NCBI GenBank assembly: GCA_027604505.1
Contig: JADIIX010000229.1
Location: forward strand, 1 to 24,438
Length of the DNA stretch: 24,438 nt
Direction: 5' to 3'
Source of the DNA: Gonapodya sp. JEL0774
Lineage: Eukaryota > Monoblepharomycota > Monoblepharidomycetes > Monoblepharidales > Gonapodyaceae
Under the pieces are notes generated by a model. That model made no database searches. It saw only the letters and a program-made list of their open reading frames with translations, and was not told the DNA's origin. A program made the translations under genes and the position numbers. Below, piece after piece: positions 1-9,259 of this stretch (position 1 is its first letter; every line of letters begins with the position of its first letter).

Positions 1-735
1 TCAAATCTGTCCTTCCAATGACTATATCCAAGTACTTAATATATCTCGGAGACAAAGTTTTGTAAGAGATGCTGGGACGCTGGCCTGTCCCTTGAAGCAC
101 CGAGACCCTGGAATTCATTCGCAGCGACAGAATGCGCACAAACAGTACGAGGTTCATGATAAAGAAACAAAATCTTCTAAGGCACGAAATTACCAAAGAG
201 AAAGTGAAGGGGTTAGGCAGAAGTGGTGGCTCAACGGGTCACTCGTTGGAAAACTGAGTGGATTCATGCAGCAGAGGTTCAAAGAACGGTGGATTTCCGT
301 TCATCGTAGTCGGCGCATAGAGATTCTTCCCACATTTGCGAAACAAAGCGTTTATCTCAAACTGCCAAGTGATTCGGTCACCAGGCAACACCAACTTGTC
401 CACACTTACCGAAGAAATTGATCACACAATCAAGCTCTCTATATCTACCAGCTCCTGTAGCCACCATTCATCAGCGCGAAATGATCAATGTTACCCGGGA
501 GCTGAGGAAAATGGTGATGGGAATCTAAATAGACAGTGGGAGCGCACCAGATTCATCAGGAACTTTGATTGCCGTTTTTGCGTCCCAAGTTCCAAAACGT
601 ATGTGTCGTTTCAGCTTGAGAGAATCTCGAACATCAACAACGAGGTTATTCTGCAACGTCTCTCTTGATTTCGCGATGAAAGATTAAGTCGCACTCGTCA
701 TATTTCGGACAATAGACGTACAGATGACATGACAG
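1..735. other. no recognisable gene
   Basis: Short open frames occur on both strands, but none shows a known motif and they are broken by many stops. The base composition is more AT-rich than in the genes further right. It may be decayed mobile-element DNA, given the motif that follows, but nothing here proves it. Confidence 0.4.
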
Positions 736-807
736 CATATGAACGATAAAGAAAACTCAAAGTTTACACCTTTAGTCGGCGTAGATCCCGGATGACGTAA
801 CATGTTC
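736..807 (+). pseudogene. possible RuvC-I relic of a second Fanzor/TnpB-like gene
   Basis: One plus-strand frame reads FTPLVGVDPG, a TGA stop at 793-795, then RNMF. Fanzor and TnpB proteins carry their first catalytic aspartate in a motif of the form VGVDPG-x-R. The stop TGA is one transition away from CGA (Arg), which would give DPGRRNMF, a form typical of Fanzors. Further stops follow, and no matching zinc ribbon (EFRTS, C-x2-C) or RuvC-III (NRD-x-N) was found in the next 800 bases. The match is about ten residues long, so chance similarity is a real alternative. Confidence 0.3.
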
Positions 808-1164
808 CGGGTACCATGACCGAGAAGTCGCAAGGCGTGCCCTCCCAAACGACGACGTGTATTAACAAGTTGGCACAAAAAGACACTGCTCATTGAATCA
901 CGGCACATTGTTGCGTCTTCAACTACAAGCAAATAGATTTACAGAGTGACACCAACAACTTTTACGCTAAACTGACCGTGTGTGATCTCATATCACACTT
1001 CTCGAAGTCGTTCCCCCGATACCGCATTCGATTTTAAAATTGAAGGCTTACGGCTTTCGCTTCCCTTACTATGATATCTTTGTTAATCGTGTAGATGTCC
1101 CTCATGCACGTGCACGCTGGAAACGGAGAGGATTGTCAACCGGCATCACAACGTCGGGAATGCG

Positions 1165-1521
1165 GTGCTTCGCAATACGTACGATCCTCTCTATATCCTC
1201 CTGGGCATTTACCCGATATCGAGCAACAGCCGTTGTTGTAGAATCTGCAATGGAGGAAACAACGAATCGTTCAGTCAACATTTGCTTGGTCTTGTTCCCC
1301 ACCATCTATTCCGGTCCCTGTTGGCTCAAATCGATGATCGGATCACTCCACGAAAACAATATGTTATATTGTGTGGCGTTTCTCTCGATCCGTCGTTGTT
1401 GGCAGGTGAGATGTTGGCTGGGCATGCATATGCGTTTGAAGAACTGCAGAGGAGCGTGAGCGCTGATCCACATGCTGAGCTCCTCTTCTTACACAAGCGC
1501 GACCACCAGGACCGCATTTGA
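1165..1521 (+). pseudogene. unrecognised ORF with a Cys/His cluster, possible retroelement remnant
   Basis: A 118-residue open frame without a recognisable start context. Around residues 24-40 it has C-C-R-I-C followed by E-S-F-S-Q-H-L-L. This is loosely like the C-x2-C ... E-(S/T)-x-x-H-L(L/F) cluster found after the reverse transcriptase of many LINE retrotransposons. The usual final cysteine is not evident, and no reverse transcriptase motifs occur upstream. It may equally be a random open frame. Confidence 0.2.
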
Positions 1522-2330
1522 AATTAATTAATTGAATTACAGCTCAAGTAAAACAGCTCAAGTAAACTTTTTTAAAGAAGCCAATTAAGCTGCACTATGG
1601 CCATCGTCTATTTCATATCTGACAGAGTGATAGCCTGCAACGCATGACATATTCACGTGTTCACCGACGCAAGGTGGTTAAATGACCATTGTCGCAAGCC
1701 AGAAACTTATCTAAGCAACTTGTAGCAGCTCCTCCGTTGTTCTCCTTGCGTGATCTCAAGGAGACTCGGGAAGCGCGGGGATTTTCCTCCCCCTGAGGTA
1801 ATAAATGCCGTCCTTCCCAGTCTCCTCTCTCGAGTGCACCACCATCAAAACGTGCAACTTTCTCTTTATAGTTCGACAACTTTGCGTTTGCAATAAGAGT
1901 GACCGTGATTTGTTTGAGTGAGTCTTTGTTTGAATAGTCATAAGTCGAGGTGCCTGCAACCATAGTGTGATCGTGATTTCATTATCATTTTGCTTTCCCA
2001 TTTCCATAAACGAATGCAAATTAATAGCTCTATTCCCTCCGTGACCACGAAATATCCCAACCACTATGTGCCATCACCGTCCGCCCGTCCGAACCCTCCT
2101 CTTCACCTTCCCCTACCCCTCCCTTCATTCTTTCCCATCTGCACCGAGAACGACAGTGCAACACGGGCCGCGAGCGCCCGTCGTTGGTCCTCGGGGAGGG
2201 TTTGGGCCATGTCTGTTTGGTGGAACACGCCGTTGGTGCGACGTGTATTAGTGGGCCGGGGACGCAATGGATGATGGACCGACATAAAGGTGCGCGTAGA
2301 GAAAGACGAGTTGGGAATGTAGAGGTTTGG
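1522..2330. other. intergenic, nothing recognised
   Basis: The stretch lies beyond the 3' end of the minus-strand p34-like gene and should hold its 3' UTR. Several overlapping open frames occur on both strands, but none has a family motif. Bases 1,520-1,620 are AT-rich with a repeated phrase (acagctcaagtaaa) occurring twice in tandem near 1,540-1,566. Confidence 0.4.
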
Positions 2331-5136
2331 TCAATACCGTTCTACCATTCCCCATCCCCTCGGCACCCCATCCTCACCTCTCAACCCCCTCAACTTCTCA
2401 AACGCTCTATCAAACCCTTCAAACACTTCCTCGGGGTCTCCTTCCTCGCCCAACCCGAGATCGAAACCCCCGGCGGCCACCCCTCCCCCTCCAAACCCTG
2501 CAAACGCTCCAAAATCGTCGTCGAATCCGTCCGCGTCCACGTCCACCTCTTCCAACCGATCCGAGCCTCCATCTCTTTCGAACTTGTCCCCGGAACGCAC
2601 AGGCTCCATCCCCTCGAACGCGGCCACCCAGGCGGGGTTGGCGTCCGCGTTGACGTGGCCGTCACCGACCAACGTCGCAGAGGAGGAGGAGGAGCGGGGT
2701 AAGGTGGGGCCGAAGATGTCGAGGTGCATGGCGCGGACGGAGGAGCGGGAGGGGGTGTGTGCGGCTGGGTGGGGGTGGTTGGTGGTGGTGGTTGCGATGG
2801 GGCCCGCGCGGGTGGGCGGTGGGGGAGAATGAGGTGGCGGAGTATGTTAGCCAGATGTACCGACGACGAACAAACAAACCACCGCCCGAAAGACACTCTG
2901 CGCGCACCATTTTTCCCAATTAGGGCTCAAAAGAACACTACGCCCCTTGCCCCCCAAAATACCCACCTAGCCCTGGATCAATCTCCACCATAGCCCTCAC
3001 CACACTCTCAAACTCTCCAAACCCATCGTCATCACCTTGCTCGTCCCCGTCCCTCGCTTTCCTCCTCCCCACACCACCAGCGCCCGTCGCACGCACCCCA
3101 GGCTCACTACCCCCGCCACTCCCGGCCGGCTCCGCCCCATCCCACACATGCGACACTAACGCCTCCACAATGCGGGGCACGCCTTCCCTCTCCCTCCCCA
3201 GTTCTTCGTCCTCGTCTTCCTCCTCCCCGTCCTCCCCGTCCCCCCCACCTCCGCCCAAAACACCGGTACTCGGATCCACCACCACGTACTCGAACCCCCG
3301 CTCGGCACACCAGTCACGGTAACTTTCGTGCAAGGCGGCACGGCGTTTTTCGTGGCCCTGGACCGGAGCGTGCCGTGACCCTGAGCCGGTGCTGATGGGG
3401 TCCGGCACGGGGCCCGAGTGGAGAGAGCCTGCCGGGTCGTAGGCGACGCAGATGGAGATAGAGGGGGAGAATTTGGAGAGGGTGGTGGTGTGGGGAGTGA
3501 GGTGTTTGAGGGTGGAGGGCTGGATTGGGAGCGGAGGGGGGATAGTGTGATGGCAAACAGAGAGACTGAGTGAGTAACGTTTGCCGCGCTAGCTGAGGCA
3601 CAATCAAGAGTATCGAGTGTACAGTGGATGCAGTGTTTCTCTCTCTCACCCATGCATCATGCGGTCCCCCGTCCCCGCGACGTGCTTCTCTTTTCTATAG
3701 TTCCGATTCCCGAATGCAGAATGCCCAATGCCGATGATACAGGTATCCCACTCCCCACCACGGCCCCTACCACGGCACGCACGCAACACACACTGTCTGG
3801 AACGCATCACACAAAAAGAGCCGTCACCTCGGACCGCAATCCAGGACCACGAAGCACCGCAAACCCACAACCCCGCACGCCCCCCGGCCCACCCAAACTC
3901 ACGTTCGCTGGATCGAACACGACGACCACCGCGTCGACCATGGGTCCGATGAGGTCCCAGTCTTGTGGTGTGAGGAGGAAGGGTGAGCTCGGGGAGTGTG
4001 GTGAGGTGGGGGAAGTTGGTGAGGCGAAGGTTGTGTGTGCGGGTTCGGAGGGGGAGGTAGAATCGGGAGCGGGAGGTGTGATGGACAACCCTGTGCCGCC
4101 TTGGGTGTCGGGTCGGGCGGCAGTGGCACCTCCACCCTCACACTCGGCCGCCCCGTCAGTTCCAGCCCCCGCAGGCACCGCTGCCACCCCCGCACCTGCC
4201 CCGCCGACGTGCCCCTCCACCGCCGCCACCCAAAAGTCCAGCTCGGCCCTATAGTACTTGTTCTCCACCGACCAGGGCACAATGGCGCCGTTGGCGAGTG
4301 CGGATGAGGGCGAGGGTGAGGTGGAGGTTGGGGAGGATGGGGAATCGGACGAGGAAAGGAGGGTGTCGAGGTGGGGGAGGAGGGAGGGGGTGGTGGTGTG
4401 GAGGATGTCTGGTGGGTTGACGAGTGACAAAGTGAAAGGTGAAAGAGAAATTTACAACATGTCGAAAGGAAGTCGATGTGAGGAGCGACGGGCGGGACCC
4501 AGCCACCACTCCAACAAACACACGTGAAAGCAAGAAAAAGCCAACAAGGAAAGTACATTTGTATAGGAGATCCCCCGACCGACTGTGTTCCCTGACCACA
4601 ACCAGCAAGCAGAGCGCGTGGAGGACACACCAACGCACGTGTTATAAAACAACTACAATCCGACCAAGAACCAACACGAACCAACGAAAACGACAACCAA
4701 CGACCACACGAGCATCCAAGCACGACGCACACACACAAAAGTCCACGAAAAACAGAACAATCTGTGCCCCCACCGACCGGCCGGCCTCTCAACCCCCCGG
4801 CTGTCTCTGAACGGTGTTTCTCCCACGACCGACGGACGCACCTCTGATCAGATGGACGGGTAAGTGGACTGCTGAGGGATGTGAAGATGAGACGACGAGG
4901 ATCTTGTTTCGGGGGAGGTCGAGGTCCGAGTCGACGTCGGCGTCCATGTCGGCATCTTCACCACCGGGATGAGCGTCCCAGGAGCCGGCACCGTTTCCGC
5001 TCGCTTTCCCCATGCCGTTGCCGGTGCCGTCGCCGAGACCCAGGGAGAGGAGCGCCATGTCGTCTGCCAGCGTCAGCGTCGACTGTGTCTTTGCCGTGCT
5101 CGCCGTCGTCGCCAGCGGATCCGAGGAATTGTCCAT
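2331..5136 (-). CDS. alpha/gamma-adaptin-binding protein p34 (AAGAB/Irc6-like)
   Basis: Four exons on the minus strand (5136-4842, 4408-3903, 3519-2967, 2764-2331) join in frame at GT-AG borders to give 595 residues. The family binds the large subunits of AP-1 and AP-2 clathrin adaptors and acts in the cytosol as an assembly chaperone. Visible family marks are the N-terminal strand NKILVVSSS (residues 77-85), VPWSVENKYYRAELDF (142-157), a (V)DAVVVVFDPAN strand at the end of exon 2 (to residue 267), SISICVAYDP (287-296), WCAERGFEYV (337-346), then GVPRIVEALVSHVW (380-393). The C terminus has FDRAFEKLRGLR, like the FERLFSKLKEMK helix of human AAGAB. The protein is longer than human AAGAB (about 315 residues) because of an N-terminal extension, a Ser/Pro and Gly/Ala-rich insert in exon 2, and acidic and glycine-rich inserts. 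The first ATG of the open frame is used as start; no nearer one keeps the strand intact except internal Met residues at 27 and 42. Fungal homologues are called Irc6; the name is inferred from motifs. Confidence 0.82.
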
Positions 5137-6095
5137 CTGGTGCGAGTCTCAGACTGTGTATGCGGTGTATGGATGTGCTGGATTCCCAGTCTGGACGTCT
5201 TTGCTCTGCTCTCTCTGCGTCGCGGGAAATCAGGTGAAAATGGGTGATCTCGTGTGAAATCAATTCTTTGTGTGAAATTGGGATGCACCCGTGGTCACTG
5301 CATAAACACAAACCTCCATTCCCACTCGCTGCATCTATTCTATGTATTTGCGCATTCAGTTTTCCCAAATCATGGCTATCTGAGTCAATCTGTGCATGCT
5401 CGGGCCGCTCATTCAAATCTCTTTCCCCTCCGTGGTGCCTTGCTCTTTGTCACTCCGACCAAATCCATACAAACCTTCTTCGTCCGTTGGTGCAATCCAC
5501 AGCCTATCCTGTGCTCTGTCACCTGCTTGTTCGAAACGGTTTAGCTTCCTTGAGAGAGCCGTGATCAGGGAAAGGTCCAAGGATTTGTTCGAGACTTGAA
5601 GACTTCTGCAGACGAATCCAATCAAATGATCCAGAAAACGGAGACGGGTACAGGAATACGCGAAAATTGACTTTTCAGGTTTACCAAGGTGGTATGGTGC
5701 GGTAGACGATTTTCGGGTATTCCATCACCCGCACCATCACCTGTGTGTGCGGAGAGTACATTCATTTGTACTTATGTAGTACGCACTCGGGAGAGGCGTG
5801 ATACCTGATTCTCGAAAAACACTCTACAACTATGGTTTCAGAGGCTTTTGGCCAAAACTGGTGGTTTTGGAGCAAAACAGTTTTGGAGCTGCCAAATACG
5901 CCCCAATGAGATCATCCTCGTCTTTCAGCAAACAAAGCTCCACAGCATGACGGGTGTGCCAGCTGCATGCCAAACTGGCAGACAATGGATGTCTATCACC
6001 ACGACGAACGGTTCGTTGATGATCAACACGCTCAACAGATTCATCTCCATCTCTGTCGACGAAAATCCCCTCGTTGTTCTGTAATCTGAACGAGA
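5137..6095. other. p34-like gene promoter side and degraded upstream part of the Fanzor
   Basis: The left part should contain the promoter of the minus-strand p34-like gene. The right part (from about 5,650) is where the N-terminal half of the Fanzor should be, but none of the three plus frames shows a family motif. The longest frame (5848-6084) has no recognisable domain. The N-terminal half has either been lost or decayed beyond reading. Confidence 0.45.
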
Positions 6096-7185
6096 ATTAA
6101 AATTCGTGTATTGGACACCCAATGAACGTGGGCAACCTATCACGCCATCGTGGACGTGCCAATTGGCCACCCAAATGCAACGCCCCCTTTGGATCCAGTT
6201 TCATTCAACAATTGGAACCCCAACTACAATCGCGGCTTCACCACGAACGAATATTACGAACGTGCTGGTTACTTGGCCAACGAGTGAGTTGAAAACCTGG
6301 CCGCAATTGTTTCTTCATTTTCTGAAACATGGATAAACCTTCCCTTTATTCCATATGACATCCTCCCTTTACTTTCATTCAGGAGAATCCGCGCAAAATG
6401 GATGAATCGGAATGCCCGCGTGAACGACTTCAACAAGAGTGTGAAATCGTACAAAACAGTGGATCACGCAGCCCTCCTGGTCGATCTTCAGTTCCGCCTG
6501 AGGGAACTTACTTATGTGATGAGGTTTTATGCAATTCGGCGGTGGCGGTGGTATGTTTCTTCTGCTTCCCTCTCAGTGGCTCAGCACACACAGGTTGACG
6601 CTTTTGTGCTTTCCAAGTCTGCGGCTTAGGGCTAAATCTGGTCAACAACGAGCTCTAGCCCAGCTCATGGACAAATTTTTAGGTGGTAGGAACCCGAACG
6701 AGTGTGTGATAGCGTGGGGTGCAGCAGAGTTTCATCAAGTAAGTGGTATTTTCGGCCTGTGTCCTGCGAGTGCCAGGTTGATGATTGTGATACTTCCAAC
6801 CCAGGCTTCCAAAGGACATCGGACGTCGCCAAATAAGCTGATCCGAAGATACTTTGTGACGCGAGGGGTGACTCTGATCTTGATAGATGAATTTCGCACC
6901 TCAAGGATCTGTTCGAGTTGCCACAACTTCTTTCCCAAGGACGAGGGGACGAAGCAGAGGCTGTGGGGTGTACGGTGAGTTTGATCGGCTGTGACAATGC
7001 TGAGGACGATGGATGCCAAGGAAAGCATCACACTTGTTCCCGCACTCCCCACCAGGTCATGCGCGACCATGAATTGTGGCATAACCTGGAATCGTGACAG
7101 GAATGCCGCCCGGAACATTTTGTACCTCTTCTTCCACGCCAACGCCACTGGCACCGTCGTCCGCCCCGGCCTCTTCCAACGGTGA
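6096..7185 (+). pseudogene. Fanzor (eukaryotic TnpB-like RNA-guided nuclease), 5'-truncated and degenerate
   Basis: Fanzors are transposon-borne eukaryotic relatives of TnpB that cut DNA guided by an RNA made from the element's 3' end. Five exon pieces (to 6283, 6383-6550, 6630-6738, 6805-6974, 7056-7185) join in frame at GT-AG borders; the open part after 6125 gives 244 residues. Marks in order: a degenerate RuvC-I reading VLDTQ-stop-TWATY (Asp kept at 6114-6116, usual PG lost, TGA at 6123-6125); TTNEYYERAGYLANE; RRWRW and QQRAL helix; VIAWGAAEF; SKGHRTSPNK; ILIDEFRTSRICSSCH, with the alternative RuvC-II glutamate of Fanzors and the first zinc-ribbon C-x2-C; then C-x4-C and CGITWNRDRNAARNIL, the RuvC-III aspartate. 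It ends in RPGLFQR, as Fanzors often do. The second zinc pair is only in frame after removing intron 6975-7055, which supports the splicing. A further stop at 6087-6089 and no N-terminal wedge or REC region indicate an inactive relic, unless an unseen exon supplies RuvC-I. Identity is firm; inactivity is inferred. Confidence 0.85.
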
Positions 7186-7372
7186 AGCGCAGGCTGTTCA
7201 CCAGTTAGTTTTATTTGTCATTTGGAGATTCTCTCTACCCACACTCCCTTCACATTTCTTTTGCACATGACTACTCCTGTTCCTGCCCTCCACTTCCCAA
7301 CTCCCTCCAGCCATCTTCTACCAATTTCTCAATCCCTAGACGCTGCCGCCATCCAGGCAAAATAATAGGCGG
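7186..7372 (+). other. 3' flank of the Fanzor relic
   Basis: Pyrimidine-rich sequence with no coding signal. In studied Fanzor elements the guide (omega) RNA lies in or just past the 3' end of the gene, so this stretch and the hairpin and repeat after it are the expected place. No guide scaffold can be recognised by eye. Confidence 0.35.
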
Positions 7373-7404
7373 TGCACATTCACATTGCACCTCGTGAATG
7401 TGCA
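7373..7404 (+). repeat. perfect 11-base inverted repeat (hairpin)
   Basis: The arms TGCACATTCAC (7373-7383) and GTGAATGTGCA (7394-7404) are exact reverse complements separated by ten bases. The right arm overlaps the first bases of the 136-base repeat. It could be an element end, a structured RNA stem or chance; it is 188 bases past the Fanzor stop codon. Confidence 0.8.
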
Positions 7405-7536
7405 TAGGCTCCTCCTGGCGTTGGGCTCTCAGGGCCGACTGTGATCCGGGGTAGGGACCTCTAAGAATTACAGAACGGCATAAGACCCTTAGGAGTACAA
7501 AGCAGTGTCATATTTTGGTTGTGCATGTTATAGGGG
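7400..7536 (+). repeat. dispersed direct repeat, copy 1
   Basis: About 136 bases that match 9,030-9,168 with only scattered substitutions and small indels. The best conserved core runs from agggccgactgtgatccg through gaattacagaacggcat to acaaagcagtgtcat and ends in cgcatgttataggg-like sequence. There is no coding frame, no tRNA-type promoter boxes and no poly-A tail. Within it, CCTCTAAG and CTTAGGAG could pair imperfectly into a stem. It lies about 130 bases upstream of the ATG of the next putative gene, as copy 2 lies about 90 bases upstream of SEM1. Nature unknown: short non-autonomous element, Fanzor end or small RNA gene. Confidence 0.85.
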
Positions 7537-7667
7537 CAACTACTAGATATGTATCAGCCAAGTCGAGCCGAATGAGTCACGAGTCACCACCAGAAGCTCA
7601 GCGTTCCCTACACCTAGTCCAACCAGCACACCCACCTATACGCTTCAAATCAAGCCGAACACAAACG

Positions 7668-8276
7668 ATGCAATCACGCCTGTTCTCGCTTTCTTACGTA
7701 TCCCGGGTATCGCCGGTGTCGCGTGCGCTCCTCTCCATACCCCAGCAGCCTCCACATTCCATCCACAAGCCCCACCCCCACTTCTCCAAACGACCACGGA
7801 GCACAAGCGCTCGTGCACAGGGTCAAGCACGGGACCCGAAACCAGAGAAGACGGAGTACTTTATGGAGTCGGGCGAAGGTAGGTGGTTCGGTCTTCAAAA
7901 AGGAGCGGGACAAGCGAGGAGTTGTTTCCCGGTTTGCTCTCACGCTCGGTTATGTCACCCCGCGTCCCTTCCCCCTGCACGTCTTGGTACCCCACTCGCC
8001 ACAATCCACCACCACCCGCCACTCTTCCAAGACGCCTTCTCCCCCGAACCTGCCCATCTCGATGACGTTGCCGTCAAAGTTGAGACGAACAAGGACTGGG
8101 TCATGGCGAGCGGGGAATGTGTGTTGAATGTACTGGGGGTGACAAGGGTGGGGGCAGGGGGCGCGTGTTCTGGCAACCCGCACTCACACAACGGCTCCTC
8201 TCTTCACTGCTTGCGTCGCCATGTAGTGGGCATTCCTGCGCACCAAACGTCACCGGTTGAGAACGTCCACTCGTGA
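7668..8276 (+). CDS. hypothetical protein with mitochondrial-type N terminus (model incomplete)
   Basis: The start at 7668 begins MQSRLFSLSYVSRVSPVSRA, rich in Arg and Ser and without acidic residues, as expected of a mitochondrial presequence. A likely exon 1 is 7668-7878 (donor GTAGGT), followed by an in-frame, stop-free intron of 153 bases and a second exon from 8032 (acceptor CCAAG) reading DAFSPEPAHLDDVAVKVE and KDWVMASGE. The open frame runs to a stop at 8276, but the true gene may splice on into 8,350-8,530, where a GC-rich segment ending in GGAGCACG|GTGAGT looks like another exon. I do not recognise the family. Confidence 0.35.
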   Translation: MQSRLFSLSYVSRVSPVSRALLSIPQQPPHSIHKPHPHFSKRPRSTSARAQGQARDPKPEKTEYFMESGEGRWFGLQKGAGQARSCFPVCSHARLCHPASLPPARLGTPLATIHHHPPLFQDAFSPEPAHLDDVAVKVETNKDWVMASGECVLNVLGVTRVGAGGACSGNPHSHNGSSLHCLRRHVVGIPAHQTSPVENVHS

Positions 8277-9025
8277 GCGTGTGAATGCGCGTGACGTGCG
8301 TTTTCCACATGATTTTCACCTCATCACCTGCTACCCATGCCTGTCACTGCCTGCCTTTTGCCACCTGCTTCTACAACCGACCCAGCTACTCTCTGGACTC
8401 TGGCGAGACCGTCACAACCACAAATACTCTCCATGGTGACTCGGAGCTCACTCCAGCCGACAGTGAGACACGGCTGGACGGTCGTCCCCACCGGGGCGTG
8501 GAATACGATATGGAGAGCGGGGAGCACGGTGAGTGGTGTTCGTGGAAATTGTGGAAGAGTAATTTTTGTGGGGGATCTGTGTGATGAAGAAGAGGATCGA
8601 GGAGTGGGTGGTGGGTGGACCCCAAGGGGCAACGGAGTGGGGATTGGTGAATGAGGAGGAGCGTCAAAAAAGGGAGTAAGACCAAAACCCTGGGCCATTT
8701 GGAGTTTCGGGAACCCTCGCTGTGGTCGTTTATTCGCTTATGTGCTCTTCCCGAGTCCTGCGTACATTGTTTACTGACGGGAATCTCATCCCACACCCTT
8801 CCCCGCCAATCTCCACCTGCCTGGCCCCGTTACGTCCTCACAGTCGGCAAGTCGGCTGAGTAGCTGAGAAGTGTTGGATGGTCCTCACTTTTTTTTTCGA
8901 ATGTGGATTGTTTGGTGGGGTTCTTGGGTTCACGAGTACTGCGTGTCGGACTGATCTGCATGCTTCATGTAAATAGAAACATTTAGTGGTTCTTGGGGGG
9001 GACAACGTGATGGGAGGAAGGTGCC
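8277..9025. other. no certain gene; possible further exons of the preceding gene
   Basis: Bases about 8,350-8,530 are open in two plus frames and end at a good donor (GTGAGT at 8530), so they may be a later exon of the gene starting at 7668. Beyond 8,650 nothing is recognised. Confidence 0.3.
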
Positions 9026-9029
9026 AATG

Positions 9030-9168
9030 GTGCACGGCTCCTCTGGCGCCGGGCTCGGCTCTGAGGGCCGACTGTGATCCGGGGTAGGGACCTTTAAGAA
9101 TTACAGAACGGCATGGAACCCTTAGGAGTACAAAGCAGTGTCATCTTTTGGCTGCGCATGTTATAGGG
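9030..9168 (+). repeat. dispersed direct repeat, copy 2
   Basis: The 139-base partner of 7400-7536 in the same orientation, about 1.63 kb away. Differences include ctctaag versus ctttaag, cataag versus catgga, and tatttt versus tctttt. No Fanzor coding sequence lies next to this copy, so if the repeat belongs to the element, this is a solo or deleted copy. Confidence 0.85.
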
Positions 9169-9183
9169 TCTATGTGTATGGCG

Positions 9184-9218
9184 AATGGTGCACGGTCTCC
9201 TGCTGTGGTGCCGTGCTC
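9184..9218 (+). repeat. partial repeat of the left edge of the 136-base repeat
   Basis: AATGGTGCACGG(T)CTCCTG followed by a gtgccg/tgctc stretch resembles the start of copy 2 at 9026-9055 with a few changes. It may be a truncated extra copy, or a duplicated flank left by insertion of copy 2. Confidence 0.4.
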
Positions 9219-9259
9219 CCACCCTCCTCACCGAACCGTCATATTCTCAGCACAAACCA

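Noticed and set aside
92-421. A DPG motif in the open frame starting at base 92, considered as a RuvC-I site
   Set aside because: The preceding residues (MKHR) are charged, not the hydrophobic strand that carries the RuvC-I Asp, and no other Fanzor feature follows in frame. Such tripeptides are expected by chance.
7040-7100. A frameshift within the second zinc-finger pair of the Fanzor
   Set aside because: Splicing out 6975-7055 (GTGAGT to ACCAG) brings the C-x4-C and WNRD segments into frame, so no frameshift is needed.
7400-7536. The repeat as a tRNA, 5S rRNA or tRNA-derived SINE
   Set aside because: No cloverleaf, no GGTTCGA-type B box and no 5S-like core could be found in either copy.
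7400-9168. The two direct repeats as LTRs of a retrotransposon
   Set aside because: They are only about 136 bases, lack TG...CA ends and flanking target duplications around the pair, and the interior shows no gag, protease, reverse transcriptase or integrase motif.
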